From contig CAWJFT010000003.1 in assembly GCA_963842235.1 (NCBI GenBank), positions 310,001 to 374,000 on the forward strand: DNA of 64,000 bases, read 5' to 3'. The translations under genes were made by a program, and so were the position numbers. Below are positions 10,881-20,057 of this stretch, piece by piece (within the stretch, counting starts at the first letter, position 1; each line of letters starts with the position of its first letter). The notes beneath the pieces are model-generated. The model made no database searches. It was not told the origin of the DNA and worked only from the letters and a program-made list of their open reading frames with translations. The DNA comes from JACDAN01 sp963842235. Lineage in GTDB: Bacteria > Actinomycetota > Thermoleophilia > Gaiellales > Gaiellaceae.

Positions 10881-12170
10881 CTATGCGGGCGACACGGTCA
10901 GCGTCAGCGCGTCGTCGAGCTCTTCGACGCGGACGGACTGTCCGGGCGAAACCGCCTCACCGTTCGACGTACGTGCCCGCCAGAGTTCGCCGTGCACGAA
11001 CACGAGCCCTTCGGGGTCGAGCTGCTCGCGGACGACGCCGAACTGGCCGATCAGCTCCGACTGACCGGTCACGACAGGTGCACGGCGCGCCTGAGTGATC
11101 TTGACGGCTGCGAAGCCCATCATCAGCGCGAGCGTGCCGGCGATCGCGAACGCGACGTAGGTCGAGACCTGGTAGGCCGCTCCGGCGGGATCGAACAGCA
11201 TGAGCGAACCGATGAAGAAGCAGACCCCTCCCGCGAGCGTGAGGGCGCCGTGGCTCGGCACGAACAACTCGGCTGCAAAGAAGGCTGCCGCCAACAGCAT
11301 GAGGAGTAGGCCGGCCGCGCTGATCGGAAGGACCTGAAGGCCGAACAGGCCGACGATCAGCGAGATCGCGCCGACCGTCCCAGGGAAGATGAGACCCGGG
11401 TTCCAGAGCTCGACCACGATGCCGAGGAGCCCCACCGAGAGCATGAGCGCGATGATGTTCGGATCGACGAGGAGATCGAGAATGCGCTTCCAGAGCGACA
11501 TGTCGACGTGCGTCACTTCGGCATTGGCCGTGTGCATGACGAAGCCTTTCGGCACCGTCTTCGTTCCGTCGATCTTGTTCAGCAGCGCCGGCAAGGTCGG
11601 CGCGATGACGTCGATCACGTTCATCCTCAGCGCCTCGCTCGCGCTCAGATTCGAGGCTCTACGCACGGCGGCGTCGGCCCAGCGCACGTTGCGTCCGTGC
11701 GCTTGAGCGAGGGCGCGCAGGGAAGCGGCAGCGTCGTTGACCACCTTCCTGCGCAGGTCACTCTGGATGTTCTCGCCGCCGACGCTGATCGGCGTTGACG
11801 AGCCGATGTTCGTCTGCGGCGCCATCGCGAGGATGTCCGCTGCCTGGCCGATCCAGACGCCGGCCGACGCGGCCCGCGCGCCTTCCGGAGAGACGTAAAC
11901 GACGACGGGGATCTTGGAGGCCAGCTCGGCCTTGTTGATGTCCTTCATCGCATCGGAGAGCCCGCCCGGCGTGTCGAGCAGGATGACGACGGCGTTGTAG
12001 TGGTCGTTGTTCGCCCGGTGGATCTCGTCGATGACGTAGTCGGCCGTGACCGGGTTGACGTCGTTGTCGAACTTGACGGCGAGAACGCGTGGTGTCGCGG
12101 CCTGCGCGGCAGGAACGACGACTGCTGCCGCGAACGCGACCAAAAGTGCCCGCAGAGCGCGGCTTTTCAC
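10881..12170 (-). CDS. NfeD-type membrane serine protease (ClpP class)
   Basis: The 429-residue long-form NfeD has a signal peptide (about 1-24), a ClpP-like protease domain with LDTPGG and the nucleophile region GARAASAGVWI, four or so membrane helices (about 245-370) and a C-terminal soluble OB-fold (about 375-429). The family cleaves stomatin-like proteins, and the SPFH partner follows immediately. Start is GTG 12170, preceded on the minus strand by TACGAT with a 9-nt gap, suggesting a leaderless mRNA. It is divergent from the secreted amidase gene. Confidence 0.9.
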   Translation of the reverse strand: MKSRALRALLVAFAAAVVVPAAQAATPRVLAVKFDNDVNPVTADYVIDEIHRANNDHYNAVVILLDTPGGLSDAMKDINKAELASKIPVVVYVSPEGARAASAGVWIGQAADILAMAPQTNIGSSTPISVGGENIQSDLRRKVVNDAAASLRALAQAHGRNVRWADAAVRRASNLSASEALRMNVIDVIAPTLPALLNKIDGTKTVPKGFVMHTANAEVTHVDMSLWKRILDLLVDPNIIALMLSVGLLGIVVELWNPGLIFPGTVGAISLIVGLFGLQVLPISAAGLLLMLLAAAFFAAELFVPSHGALTLAGGVCFFIGSLMLFDPAGAAYQVSTYVAFAIAGTLALMMGFAAVKITQARRAPVVTGQSELIGQFGVVREQLDPEGLVFVHGELWRARTSNGEAVSPGQSVRVEELDDALTLTVSPA

Positions 12171-12179
12171 GGTGTAAGG

Positions 12180-12185
12180 ATCGTA
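12180..12185 (-). promoter_or_regulatory. -10 box for nfeD operon
   Basis: TACGAT on the minus strand lies 9 nt before GTG 12170, with no ribosome site between them. This is the TANNNT leaderless pattern seen repeatedly in the window. Confidence 0.45.
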
Positions 12186-12241
12186 TCAACAGCCCTTGCG
12201 GTGGCCGATCGGCCCTGACAACCTAGGTCGCGGGTCTCGGG

Positions 12242-14305
12242 ATGAAGCTGCTTGCTGCCGCTTTGGTCGTTCTCGCCTTCCCTGCGACGGCATGGGGCGA
12301 GGCGACGCTCGTCAAGCGTGATCTTCCGCTCGACGGCGCGCGAACGCTGGCCGCAGCTCAGGCTCCGCAACGCTTCAACCTGCTTGGGCTGCACTGGCGC
12401 GGCACCGGCCGGGTCTTCTTCCGCGTTCAGCGTCCGAGCGGCTGGACGGTGTGGCACGAGGCGGACGCCGAGCCTGAGGACCTGCCCGACCATGCCACCC
12501 CCGAGGCAAGGCGGCTTCGTGGCTGGCGGATCGGGAACCCGTGGTGGACGAACACCGCCGACCGCGTTCAGGTGCGAACGCGGGGCCGGGTGCAGCGTGT
12601 GCGCGCGAGCTTCGTCTGGAGCCCGGAGGAGCCGACGCTCGACCGCTCGCTCCAGATGGCCGGCGCCCCGCCGATCATCACGCGCCAGGCCTGGCGCGCC
12701 AACGAGCGCATCCGCCGTGACAACCCCGACTACGCGGCCACGCTGAACGACGTGATCGTGCATCACACGGCTGGCGCCTCACCCGCCACTCCCGCGCAGT
12801 CGGCGGCGATCGTCCGCGGGATCATGACCTACCACGTGCTCGGAAACGGCTGGGACGACATCGGTTACAACTTCCTGGTCGATCGCTTCGGGCAGGTCTT
12901 CGAGGGCCGGTACGGCGGCGTCGAGCGGAATGTGATCGGCGCGCACGCGCAGGGCTTCAACACGGGCTCGTCGGGGATCGCGCTCATCGGGACGTACAGC
13001 GGCGCGGGGCCGTCCGCAGCCGCACGCTCGGCGCTCACGCGCCTCATCGCGTGGCGCCTCGACGTGGCCCACGTGCATCCGCTCTCGCGAGTGTCGGCGA
13101 TCTCGAGCGGCAATCCGAGGTTCCCCAGGAACCTGCCAGTGTGGCTGCGCGCCGTGTCGGGCCACAGGGACACCGGGTTCACGAGCTGTCCGGGAGCGGG
13201 CCTCTACGGCCAGATCGGCGCGATCTCGAAGCAAGCGTCGCTAACTGGACTGCCGAAGCTCTACACGCCGCAGATCGAGGGCTCGGTTGGCGGTCTCGTG
13301 AGCTTCTCCGCTGTGCTCTCCAGCTCGCTTCCGTGGACCGTGACCGTGTTCGGCGCCGAGCGCCAGCCGGTTGCTTCCGGAGCCGGAACGGGCACGACCG
13401 TCCGCTGGACGTGGGACTCGCGCCTGGCAGGTCCGGGCCCGTACACCTACCGCATTGCGGCGCCGAACCTCCGTCCGGCGGCGGGGGCGCTCACTGCGCC
13501 AACCAGCGCGCTCGCCCTCTCGGCGCTGCACGCCAGTCCGTCCGGGTTCACGCCCAACGGCGACGGCATCACAGACACGACCCGCATCTCGTACCGCCTC
13601 GGCGCACCCGCCAACGTTCGGATCGATCTCCAGACCCTCGAGGCAGAGCCAATCACGACGCTTTACACCGCGGCCGAGCCCGCAGGAAGCCGATCCTTCG
13701 TTTGGGATGCCTTCGACTATCCGGACGGCAGGTATCGGATCGTGGTCACGGCCCGAGGAGCGCGCGGCAGGCAGGTGACCGCGTCGACGGAGGTGACCGT
13801 CGCTCGAACCCTCTCTGGGTTCAGCGTGACGCCCACGGCGCTCTCTCCGAACGGCGACGGCCGGAACGACACGGCCACGGTCTCCTTCGCGCTGGCGACG
13901 CCGGCCATCGCGCGGCTCCAGATCCTGAAGGGCACGAAGCAGATCGTGCGGCCGCTCTTGGGGCCACTCGCAGCCGGTCCGCAAACGCTGACCTGGAAGG
14001 GAGGCGTGCGCGACGGCGACTACAACGTTGCGCTCACGGCCACCGACGTGACGGGCCCCGTGACGCAGATCGTGCCGGTCCGGATCGACCGCATCCGCCC
14101 GAAGCTCGCGCCGGTGAGCCGGCGCCCGCTCCGCGTCTCGCTCAGCGAGCCGGCGCGGGTCACGGTCGTCGCCGACGGCCTTTCGTCCACCTTCCGACGC
14201 CCGAAGGCCGGGACGTTCCGCGTCCTGGCTCCGGGCGCGAAACGGCTCGTCATCCACGCCGAGGACGACGCCGGGAACGTCAGCTCGAAGCTCCGCCTCC
14301 GCTAA
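12242..14305 (+). CDS. Secreted zinc N-acetylmuramoyl-L-alanine amidase with Ig-like tail
   Basis: The protein cleaves the amide between MurNAc and the stem peptide. The 687-residue chain has a signal peptide (1-20), an N-terminal beta-rich domain (20-130) and an amidase_2/PGRP domain (about 140-330). Zinc ligands are visible in VHHTAG, GHRD and TSCPG. The C-terminal half holds FlgD/T9SS-type Ig repeats marked by TPNGDGITD and SPNGDGRND, then a final beta domain. These NGDG repeats are likely wall or surface modules. It is monocistronic, and its end is 3 nt from the convergent birA. Confidence 0.9.
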   Translation: MKLLAAALVVLAFPATAWGEATLVKRDLPLDGARTLAAAQAPQRFNLLGLHWRGTGRVFFRVQRPSGWTVWHEADAEPEDLPDHATPEARRLRGWRIGNPWWTNTADRVQVRTRGRVQRVRASFVWSPEEPTLDRSLQMAGAPPIITRQAWRANERIRRDNPDYAATLNDVIVHHTAGASPATPAQSAAIVRGIMTYHVLGNGWDDIGYNFLVDRFGQVFEGRYGGVERNVIGAHAQGFNTGSSGIALIGTYSGAGPSAAARSALTRLIAWRLDVAHVHPLSRVSAISSGNPRFPRNLPVWLRAVSGHRDTGFTSCPGAGLYGQIGAISKQASLTGLPKLYTPQIEGSVGGLVSFSAVLSSSLPWTVTVFGAERQPVASGAGTGTTVRWTWDSRLAGPGPYTYRIAAPNLRPAAGALTAPTSALALSALHASPSGFTPNGDGITDTTRISYRLGAPANVRIDLQTLEAEPITTLYTAAEPAGSRSFVWDAFDYPDGRYRIVVTARGARGRQVTASTEVTVARTLSGFSVTPTALSPNGDGRNDTATVSFALATPAIARLQILKGTKQIVRPLLGPLAAGPQTLTWKGGVRDGDYNVALTATDVTGPVTQIVPVRIDRIRPKLAPVSRRPLRVSLSEPARVTVVADGLSSTFRRPKAGTFRVLAPGAKRLVIHAEDDAGNVSSKLRLR

Positions 14306-14308
14306 CGA

Positions 14309-14884
14309 TCACCTGGCACGGCGGTTCCAGCGGTCGTAGTGCGCCTCGAGCCGCTCGAGCAGTGCCGCGAGAAGCCGTGCGCGATCGACAGGTGCGCCGG
14401 CCTCGGCGAGCAGTGAGGTCGCAGCGGGCTCGGGAAGCTGCGCCGCCGGGATGTTCGCGTTGATTCCGATCCCCAGCACGACGCGGTCGTCGCGCGCCTC
14501 GGCGAGGATTCCCGCCACCTTGCGGCCGTCGATCAGCAGGTCGTTCGGGAACCGGACCTCCGGATCGAGACCTGTCTCGGCCGCGATCGCCTCTGCCGCG
14601 GCGGCTCCGGCGACGAGCGAGAGCTCCGGTAGCCGCGCGGAATCGACCAGTGGCCGGAGGTTGATCGAGACAAGCACGGAGGTCCGCGGAGGTGCAGACC
14701 AGGACCGGCCGAGACGGCCACGTCCGGCGGTCTGTTCCTCGGCGACGGCGACGGCGCCTTCTGGAGCGTCTACGGGAAGCTCGCGCTGGGTCGACTCGCA
14801 CTGCTCGAAGTAGCGGTACGAACGGCCGAATCGGCCACGCAGCAGCGGCTCGACGATCTCGGGTGCGAGAGAGTCGTCGGCCAC
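14309..14884 (-). CDS. birA: Biotin--[acetyl-CoA-carboxylase] ligase (no HTH domain)
   Basis: The enzyme joins biotin to the BCCP lysine of acyl-CoA carboxylase. The 191-residue form is the catalytic domain only. It has the biotin/ATP loop TAGRGRLGRSW, FPNDLLIDGRKVAGIL and GIGINAN. There is no N-terminal DNA-binding domain, so it is not a repressor of bio genes. GTG 14884 is chosen because the conserved ESTQ region follows at the right distance. The start lies 24 nt from the divergent fabZ start, so their promoters overlap. It fits with accD and accA further along. Confidence 0.9.
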   Translation of the reverse strand: MADDSLAPEIVEPLLRGRFGRSYRYFEQCESTQRELPVDAPEGAVAVAEEQTAGRGRLGRSWSAPPRTSVLVSINLRPLVDSARLPELSLVAGAAAAEAIAAETGLDPEVRFPNDLLIDGRKVAGILAEARDDRVVLGIGINANIPAAQLPEPAATSLLAEAGAPVDRARLLAALLERLEAHYDRWNRRAR

Positions 14885-14895
14885 TTGCCTCAGAC

Positions 14896-14901
14896 TAGAC
14901 T
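14896..14901 (+). promoter_or_regulatory. -10 box for fabZ operon
   Basis: TAGACT lies 7 nt before TTG 14909 with no ribosome site, a leaderless layout. It sits inside the 24-nt gap to divergent birA. Confidence 0.5.
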
Positions 14902-14908
14902 CACCTGG

Positions 14909-15340
14909 TTGCCATCCCTGACGAAAGAGGAGATCGAGGCGATCCTGCCTCACCGTGACCCGTTTCTCCTGCTCGACGAGGTCGTCGATCTGGAGCCGGG
15001 AGAGCGAGTGGTCGCGCGCAAGCGTGTTCGGCCCGACGAGTGGTACCTCGCCGGCCACTTTCCGGGCCGCCCGATCATGCCGGGCGTCCTGATCGTCGAG
15101 GCGATGGCCCAGGCGGGCGCGGTGGCCGTCCTCTCCGAGGAAGAGAACCGGGGCAAGCTGGCGCTGTTCGCGGGGATCGACGGAGTCCGCTTCAAGCGCG
15201 TCGTCGAGCCGGGCGACGAGCTCGAGCTGACGTGCGAGCTCGAGCGAGTCCGCGGCCCGATCGGGCGAGGCAAGGCCACGGCCCGCGTCGACGGCGACCT
15301 CGCCGCCCGCGGAACCCTGACCTTCGCGGTAGAACAGTGA
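14909..15340 (+). CDS. fabZ: 3-hydroxyacyl-ACP dehydratase FabZ
   Basis: FabZ dehydrates beta-hydroxyacyl-ACP in fatty acid elongation. The hot-dog fold protein has the signature LPHRDPFLLLDEV and the active-site His in GHFPGRPIMPGVL, with the Glu in VEAMAQAG. TTG 14909 gives the usual N-terminus and follows TAGACT by 7 nt; TTG 14885 in the same frame would add 8 residues. It is the first gene of the fab operon and overlaps fabH by GTGA. Confidence 0.93.
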   Translation: MPSLTKEEIEAILPHRDPFLLLDEVVDLEPGERVVARKRVRPDEWYLAGHFPGRPIMPGVLIVEAMAQAGAVAVLSEEENRGKLALFAGIDGVRFKRVVEPGDELELTCELERVRGPIGRGKATARVDGDLAARGTLTFAVEQ

Positions 15341-16335
15341 TCGCTCGCTCGAACGGCGCGCCGGTCTCGATCACCGGCCTGGGCACCTACGTGCCCGACC
15401 GTGTGCTGACGAACGCCGAGCTGGCCGAGCTCGTGGATACCACCGACGAGTGGATCATCGAGCGCACCGGAATCAAGGAGCGCCGGATCGCCGCGCCGGA
15501 GCAGGCCATGACGGATCTCGCCTTACCTGCCGCGCGAACCGCCCTCGAGCGGGCAGGTGTGAAGCCGGAGGAGCTCGACCTGATCATCGTCGCGACGGTG
15601 ACGCCGGACATGATGTTTCCGACCACCGGGTCGCTCCTGGGTGATCTGCTCCCAGCTCCCGACGCCGCTGCGTATGACCTCCTCGCCGGCTGCACAGGCT
15701 TCGTCTACGCACTGGCGCAGGCCCACGCCATGGTGTCCGCCGGGCTCGCGAAGAAGGCGCTCGTGGTCGGCGGCGACGTGCTCTCGAAAATCCTCGACTG
15801 GACGGACCGCTCCACGCTCGTGCTCTTCGGCGACGGGGCAGGCGCTGTGGTGCTCGAACATGTGGAGGATGGCGGATTCCTCGGCTTCGAGCTCGGCGCA
15901 GACGGCGGCGGCGGTCAGCACCTCTGGCTCCCCGGCAGCGGCTCCCGGACGTTCGACAACCCGGACGGGCTGGTGAAGATGAACGGCCGAGAGGTCTTCA
16001 AGTTCGCAACGCGCGTGATGGTGTCGTCGGCCGACGCGCTGCTCACTGAGGTGGGACGAACGATCGATGACGTCGACGTCTACGTCCCGCATCAGGCGAA
16101 CACGCGGATCATCGATTACGCAGCAAAGAAGCTCGGAATCCCGCAAGATCGCGTTGTCGTGAACGTCGATCGGTACGGAAACACGTCGTCGGGCTCGATT
16201 CCGCTCGCCCTCGCCGACGCCGAGGCGGACGGCCGGCTGCAGCCGGGGACGACGGTGTTGATGACCGGTATGGGCGCGGGCCTGACATGGGGCTCGGCAC
16301 TGATGGAGTGGACGGCGAACGGAGGGAAAACATGA
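15337..16335 (+). CDS. fabH: 3-oxoacyl-ACP synthase III
   Basis: FabH condenses an acyl-CoA primer with malonyl-ACP to start fatty acid synthesis. The 332-residue protein has the Cys-His-Asn triad: Cys in LAGCTGFVYAL, His in VPHQANTRI, Asn in YGNTSSGS. GTG 15337 overlaps the fabZ stop in a GTGA junction. Upstream open frame in this reading phase is antisense to nothing and simply runs through fabZ, so it is not part of the protein. Primer preference (straight or branched) cannot be read from the sequence. Confidence 0.96.
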   Translation: MIARSNGAPVSITGLGTYVPDRVLTNAELAELVDTTDEWIIERTGIKERRIAAPEQAMTDLALPAARTALERAGVKPEELDLIIVATVTPDMMFPTTGSLLGDLLPAPDAAAYDLLAGCTGFVYALAQAHAMVSAGLAKKALVVGGDVLSKILDWTDRSTLVLFGDGAGAVVLEHVEDGGFLGFELGADGGGGQHLWLPGSGSRTFDNPDGLVKMNGREVFKFATRVMVSSADALLTEVGRTIDDVDVYVPHQANTRIIDYAAKKLGIPQDRVVVNVDRYGNTSSGSIPLALADAEADGRLQPGTTVLMTGMGAGLTWGSALMEWTANGGKT

Positions 16336-17243
16336 TCGCGTTCTGCTTCCCAGGTCAGGGGTCGTTGGAGGAAGGAATGGGCCGCGAGATCGCCGAGGCG
16401 GTGCCGGAGGCGATGGAGGTCTTCCGGATTGGAAGTGACGCATCCGGGCTCGATCTCAAGCGGCTGTGCTTCGAGGCGCCGCTCCATGAGCTCGTGCGCA
16501 CGGACGTTCAGCAGCCGGCGCTCGTTGCCACGAGCCTGGCGGTGCTGGCCGCCCTGCGGTCGCGCGGCATCGCCCCCGACTACGTCGTCGGCCACTCGGT
16601 CGGCGAGTTCGCCGCCATCGCCGCCGCGAGCTCGATCGACACGGGTGCAGCGCTCGCCCTCGTTCGCGAGCGTGGGCTCGCGATGGCCGAGGCGGCGCGC
16701 GAGAGCGACGGGACGATGGCCGCGATCCTCGGCCTCGACGACGAGGTCGTTGAGGCGCTCTGCTTCGAGATCGAGGGCGTGTGGCCGGCGAACTACAACT
16801 GCCCGGGCCAGATCGTCGTCTCCGGCGAGGAGGAGGCGGTCGAGGAGCTGATCAGCCGCGCGTCGTTGCTCGGCGCCAAGCGCACGGTGCGCTTGAAGGT
16901 CTCGGGAGCCTTCCACAGCCCGCTCGTTGCGAAAGCGGCCGAGCGGTTGAAGCCGGCGGTGGACAAGGTGCGCTTCGCAGATCCGGTCGCGCCGTTCATG
17001 TCGACGGTGACGGCCAAGATCGAGCCGGCGCAGCGGATGGCCGGGCTTTTGGTCGAGCAGATCACGGCGCCGGTGAAGTTCACCCACGCGGCGCACGGCC
17101 TCGTGAAGGAGGGCGTCAAGACCTTCGTCGAGGTCGGGCCGGGGAATGTCCTTTCCGGCCTCGTCAAGCGGATCGACAGAAGCGTGAGGACCGTCTCCGT
17201 GAGCAACCTCGCCGGGCTGCGGAAGGCCGAAGAGACGATCTGA
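16332..17243 (+). CDS. fabD: Malonyl-CoA:ACP transacylase
   Basis: FabD loads malonate onto ACP. The 303-residue enzyme shows CFPGQGS at the start, the nucleophile in VGHSVGEFAA and the His in GAFHSPL. ATG 16332 is supported by a GGAGGG ribosome site at 16321-16326 and by the ATGA overlap with fabH. Confidence 0.96.
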   Translation: MIAFCFPGQGSLEEGMGREIAEAVPEAMEVFRIGSDASGLDLKRLCFEAPLHELVRTDVQQPALVATSLAVLAALRSRGIAPDYVVGHSVGEFAAIAAASSIDTGAALALVRERGLAMAEAARESDGTMAAILGLDDEVVEALCFEIEGVWPANYNCPGQIVVSGEEEAVEELISRASLLGAKRTVRLKVSGAFHSPLVAKAAERLKPAVDKVRFADPVAPFMSTVTAKIEPAQRMAGLLVEQITAPVKFTHAAHGLVKEGVKTFVEVGPGNVLSGLVKRIDRSVRTVSVSNLAGLRKAEETI

Positions 17244-17247
17244 GGCT

Positions 17248-17976
17248 GTGCCCGACTTCTGTTCTCTCGAAGGCCGCACGGCACTCGTCACCGGCGGGTC
17301 ACGCGGCATCGGGCGTGCAATTGCCTCCGAGCTGGCGAATGCCGGCGCGACGGTCGTGATCGCTTACCGCTCGGGCACCGAGGACGCCGAGGCGGCCGCG
17401 GGCGAGCTCGGGTGCCGGGCGATTCAGGCCGACGTCTCGGATCCGGACGAGGCCAAGCGGCTGGTGGAGGAGGCCGGCGACGTCGATGTCCTCGTCAACA
17501 ACGCCGGAATTACCCGTGACGGGCTCCTGGCCAGAATGTCCGACGAGGACTGGCGGACGGTGCTCGACACGAACCTCGGCGGCACGTTCAACACCTGCCG
17601 CGCCGTCACCCGCGGGATGATGAAGCGCCGGTCGGGCTCGATCGTCAACATTTCGAGCGTCGTGGGGCTCCACGGCAACCCCGGACAGACGAACTACTCC
17701 GCCTCGAAGGCGGGAATCATCGGCTTCACGAAGGCCCTCGCCCGCGAGCTTGGGAGCCGTGGGGTTCGCGCGAACGTCGTGGCGCCGGGCTACATCTCGA
17801 CCCGGCTCACAACCGAGCTCCCGGAGGAGCTCAAGGGCGCGATGCTCGCGAACACGCCGCTGGGACGCTTCGGCGATCCCGAGGATGTCGCCGGCGCAGT
17901 GCGGTTTCTTGCCTCGGACGCGGCAGCATTCGTGACCGGCGAAGTCCTGCTGGTCGACGGAGGGCTGGGAATTTAG
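17248..17976 (+). CDS. fabG: 3-oxoacyl-ACP reductase
   Basis: FabG is the NADPH-dependent ketoreductase of elongation. The 242-residue SDR shows the nucleotide motif TGGSRGIGRA, NNAGITRDGLL, and the catalytic Ser with YSASKAG (YxxxK). GTG 17248 follows fabD by 4 nt. The TAG stop (17974-17976) is followed with no gap by the long palindrome at 17977. In many bacteria acpP would follow here, but none is present. Confidence 0.96.
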   Translation: MPDFCSLEGRTALVTGGSRGIGRAIASELANAGATVVIAYRSGTEDAEAAAGELGCRAIQADVSDPDEAKRLVEEAGDVDVLVNNAGITRDGLLARMSDEDWRTVLDTNLGGTFNTCRAVTRGMMKRRSGSIVNISSVVGLHGNPGQTNYSASKAGIIGFTKALARELGSRGVRANVVAPGYISTRLTTELPEELKGAMLANTPLGRFGDPEDVAGAVRFLASDAAAFVTGEVLLVDGGLGI

Positions 17977-18141
17977 ATGGCTCGCCTGGCGACATTGACC
18001 GGTTTCTGGGCGGCTGCAAAGCGGCGCCAGTGTGTAGCCTCGGGCAGCGCCCATATCACATCGATATGGACGCGTCCCGAGTCCGTACCCTGGCTTGCTT
18101 TTCGCGCGCCAGAAACCCCCCAATCTCACCAGGCGAACCAT
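17977..18141 (+). repeat. 165-bp imperfect palindrome, copy 1 (fabG-fabF junction)
   Basis: The left arm from 17977 (ATGGCTCGCCTGGCGA) matches the reverse complement of the right arm ending at 18141 (ATGGTTCGCCTGGTGA). The match continues almost to the centre, where CCATATC (18051-18057) pairs with GATATGG (18063-18069) around a 5-nt loop. The element begins directly after the fabG stop codon and ends 5 nt before the fabF ATG. It shares the arm motifs TTTCTGG, CGCGA and AAGCCAG with the copy at 51484-51645. No T tract follows, so it is not an ordinary terminator. Confidence 0.85.
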
Positions 18142-18144
18142 TGA
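17977..18144 (+). CDS. Possible 55-codon ORF filling palindrome copy 1
   Basis: An ATG directly after the fabG stop opens a frame that ends in TGA at 18142-18144, two bases before the fabF ATG. The predicted 55-residue peptide shares with the ORF in the other palindrome the pattern G-[FL]-W-x-A-x-x-R-R-Q near the N-terminus and W-L-x-x-R-x-P-E-T-x7-H at the very end. There is no clear ribosome site of its own, but tight junctions would allow coupling. Many codon differences between the two copies fall at first or second positions, which argues against strong protein-level selection. It may be coding, or the open frame may be a by-product of the palindrome. Confidence 0.3.
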   Translation: MARLATLTGFWAAAKRRQCVASGSAHITSIWTRPESVPWLAFRAPETPQSHQANH

Positions 18145-18146
18145 GC

Positions 18147-19394
<1,248 letters not shown>

Positions 19395-19397
19395 CCC

Positions 19398-20057
19398 GTG
19401 CAGCGCTGGGCCACGTTCGACTGCTACGGCACGCTGATCGACTGGAACGGAGGCATCCAGAGCGAGCTCGAGCAGCTCTTCGGCGTTCAGGACGCGCCCC
19501 GGCTGCTCGAGCGCTACCACGAGCTCGAGCCCGAGGTCGAGCAGGACGGGTCGCTGCCGTACAAGGTCGTGCTCACGGAGACGCTGATTCGCCTCGCCGA
19601 GGACGAGGGGCTGTCGATCCCGGAAGGGGAGTCGGACGCGCTCGTCAAGGCGCTTCCGACCTGGGAGCCGTTTCCGGAAGTGCCCGACTCGCTGGACGAG
19701 CTTCGCCGGCGTGGCTGGAACCTCGTGATTCTCTCCAACTCCGATCGCGACCTCATCACCGAGTCGATGAAGCGGATCGGCGTCCCGTTCGACCTCGCGA
19801 TCGTCGCGGGCGACCTCGGCTCCTACAAGCCGGCGCACGCACACTGGGAGCACTTCTACGACGTGACGACGGCGGACAAGGAGCACCACGTGCACGTCGC
19901 CGCCAGCCTCTTCCACGACATCGCGCCGGCGCGAGAGCTCGGGCTCAAGACCGTCTGGATCAACCGGTTGGGCGAGAAGCCGGAGCCGAAGCCGGACCGC
20001 GAGCTGACCGACCTGGCCGGGCTGCCGGACACGCTCGACGAGCTCGTTCCCGCGTGA
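19398..20057 (+). CDS. HAD-superfamily hydrolase (haloacid dehalogenase-like)
   Basis: The 219-residue HAD protein opens with FDCYGTLIDW. The second Asp of the phosphatase DxD motif is Tyr, as in 2-haloacid dehalogenases, so a C-halogen or related substrate is possible. LSNSD (motif II) and SYKP (motif III) follow; motif IV is less typical (ASLFHDIAPA). The GTG start is 3 nt after the fabF stop, and the gene overlaps the next one by GTGA, so it is part of the fab-acc transcription unit. The substrate is unknown. Confidence 0.75.
   Translation: MQRWATFDCYGTLIDWNGGIQSELEQLFGVQDAPRLLERYHELEPEVEQDGSLPYKVVLTETLIRLAEDEGLSIPEGESDALVKALPTWEPFPEVPDSLDELRRRGWNLVILSNSDRDLITESMKRIGVPFDLAIVAGDLGSYKPAHAHWEHFYDVTTADKEHHVHVAASLFHDIAPARELGLKTVWINRLGEKPEPKPDRELTDLAGLPDTLDELVPA

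Noticed and set aside
17299..18141. 280-codon minus-strand frame through the palindrome into fabG
   Set aside because: It opens inside the palindrome and then runs antisense to fabG. Only the first part resembles the palindrome peptides, so it is not a separate gene.
17977..18146. Reading palindrome copy 1 as a rho-independent terminator
   Set aside because: No T tract follows on either strand at the arm ends, and fabF directly downstream must be transcribed.
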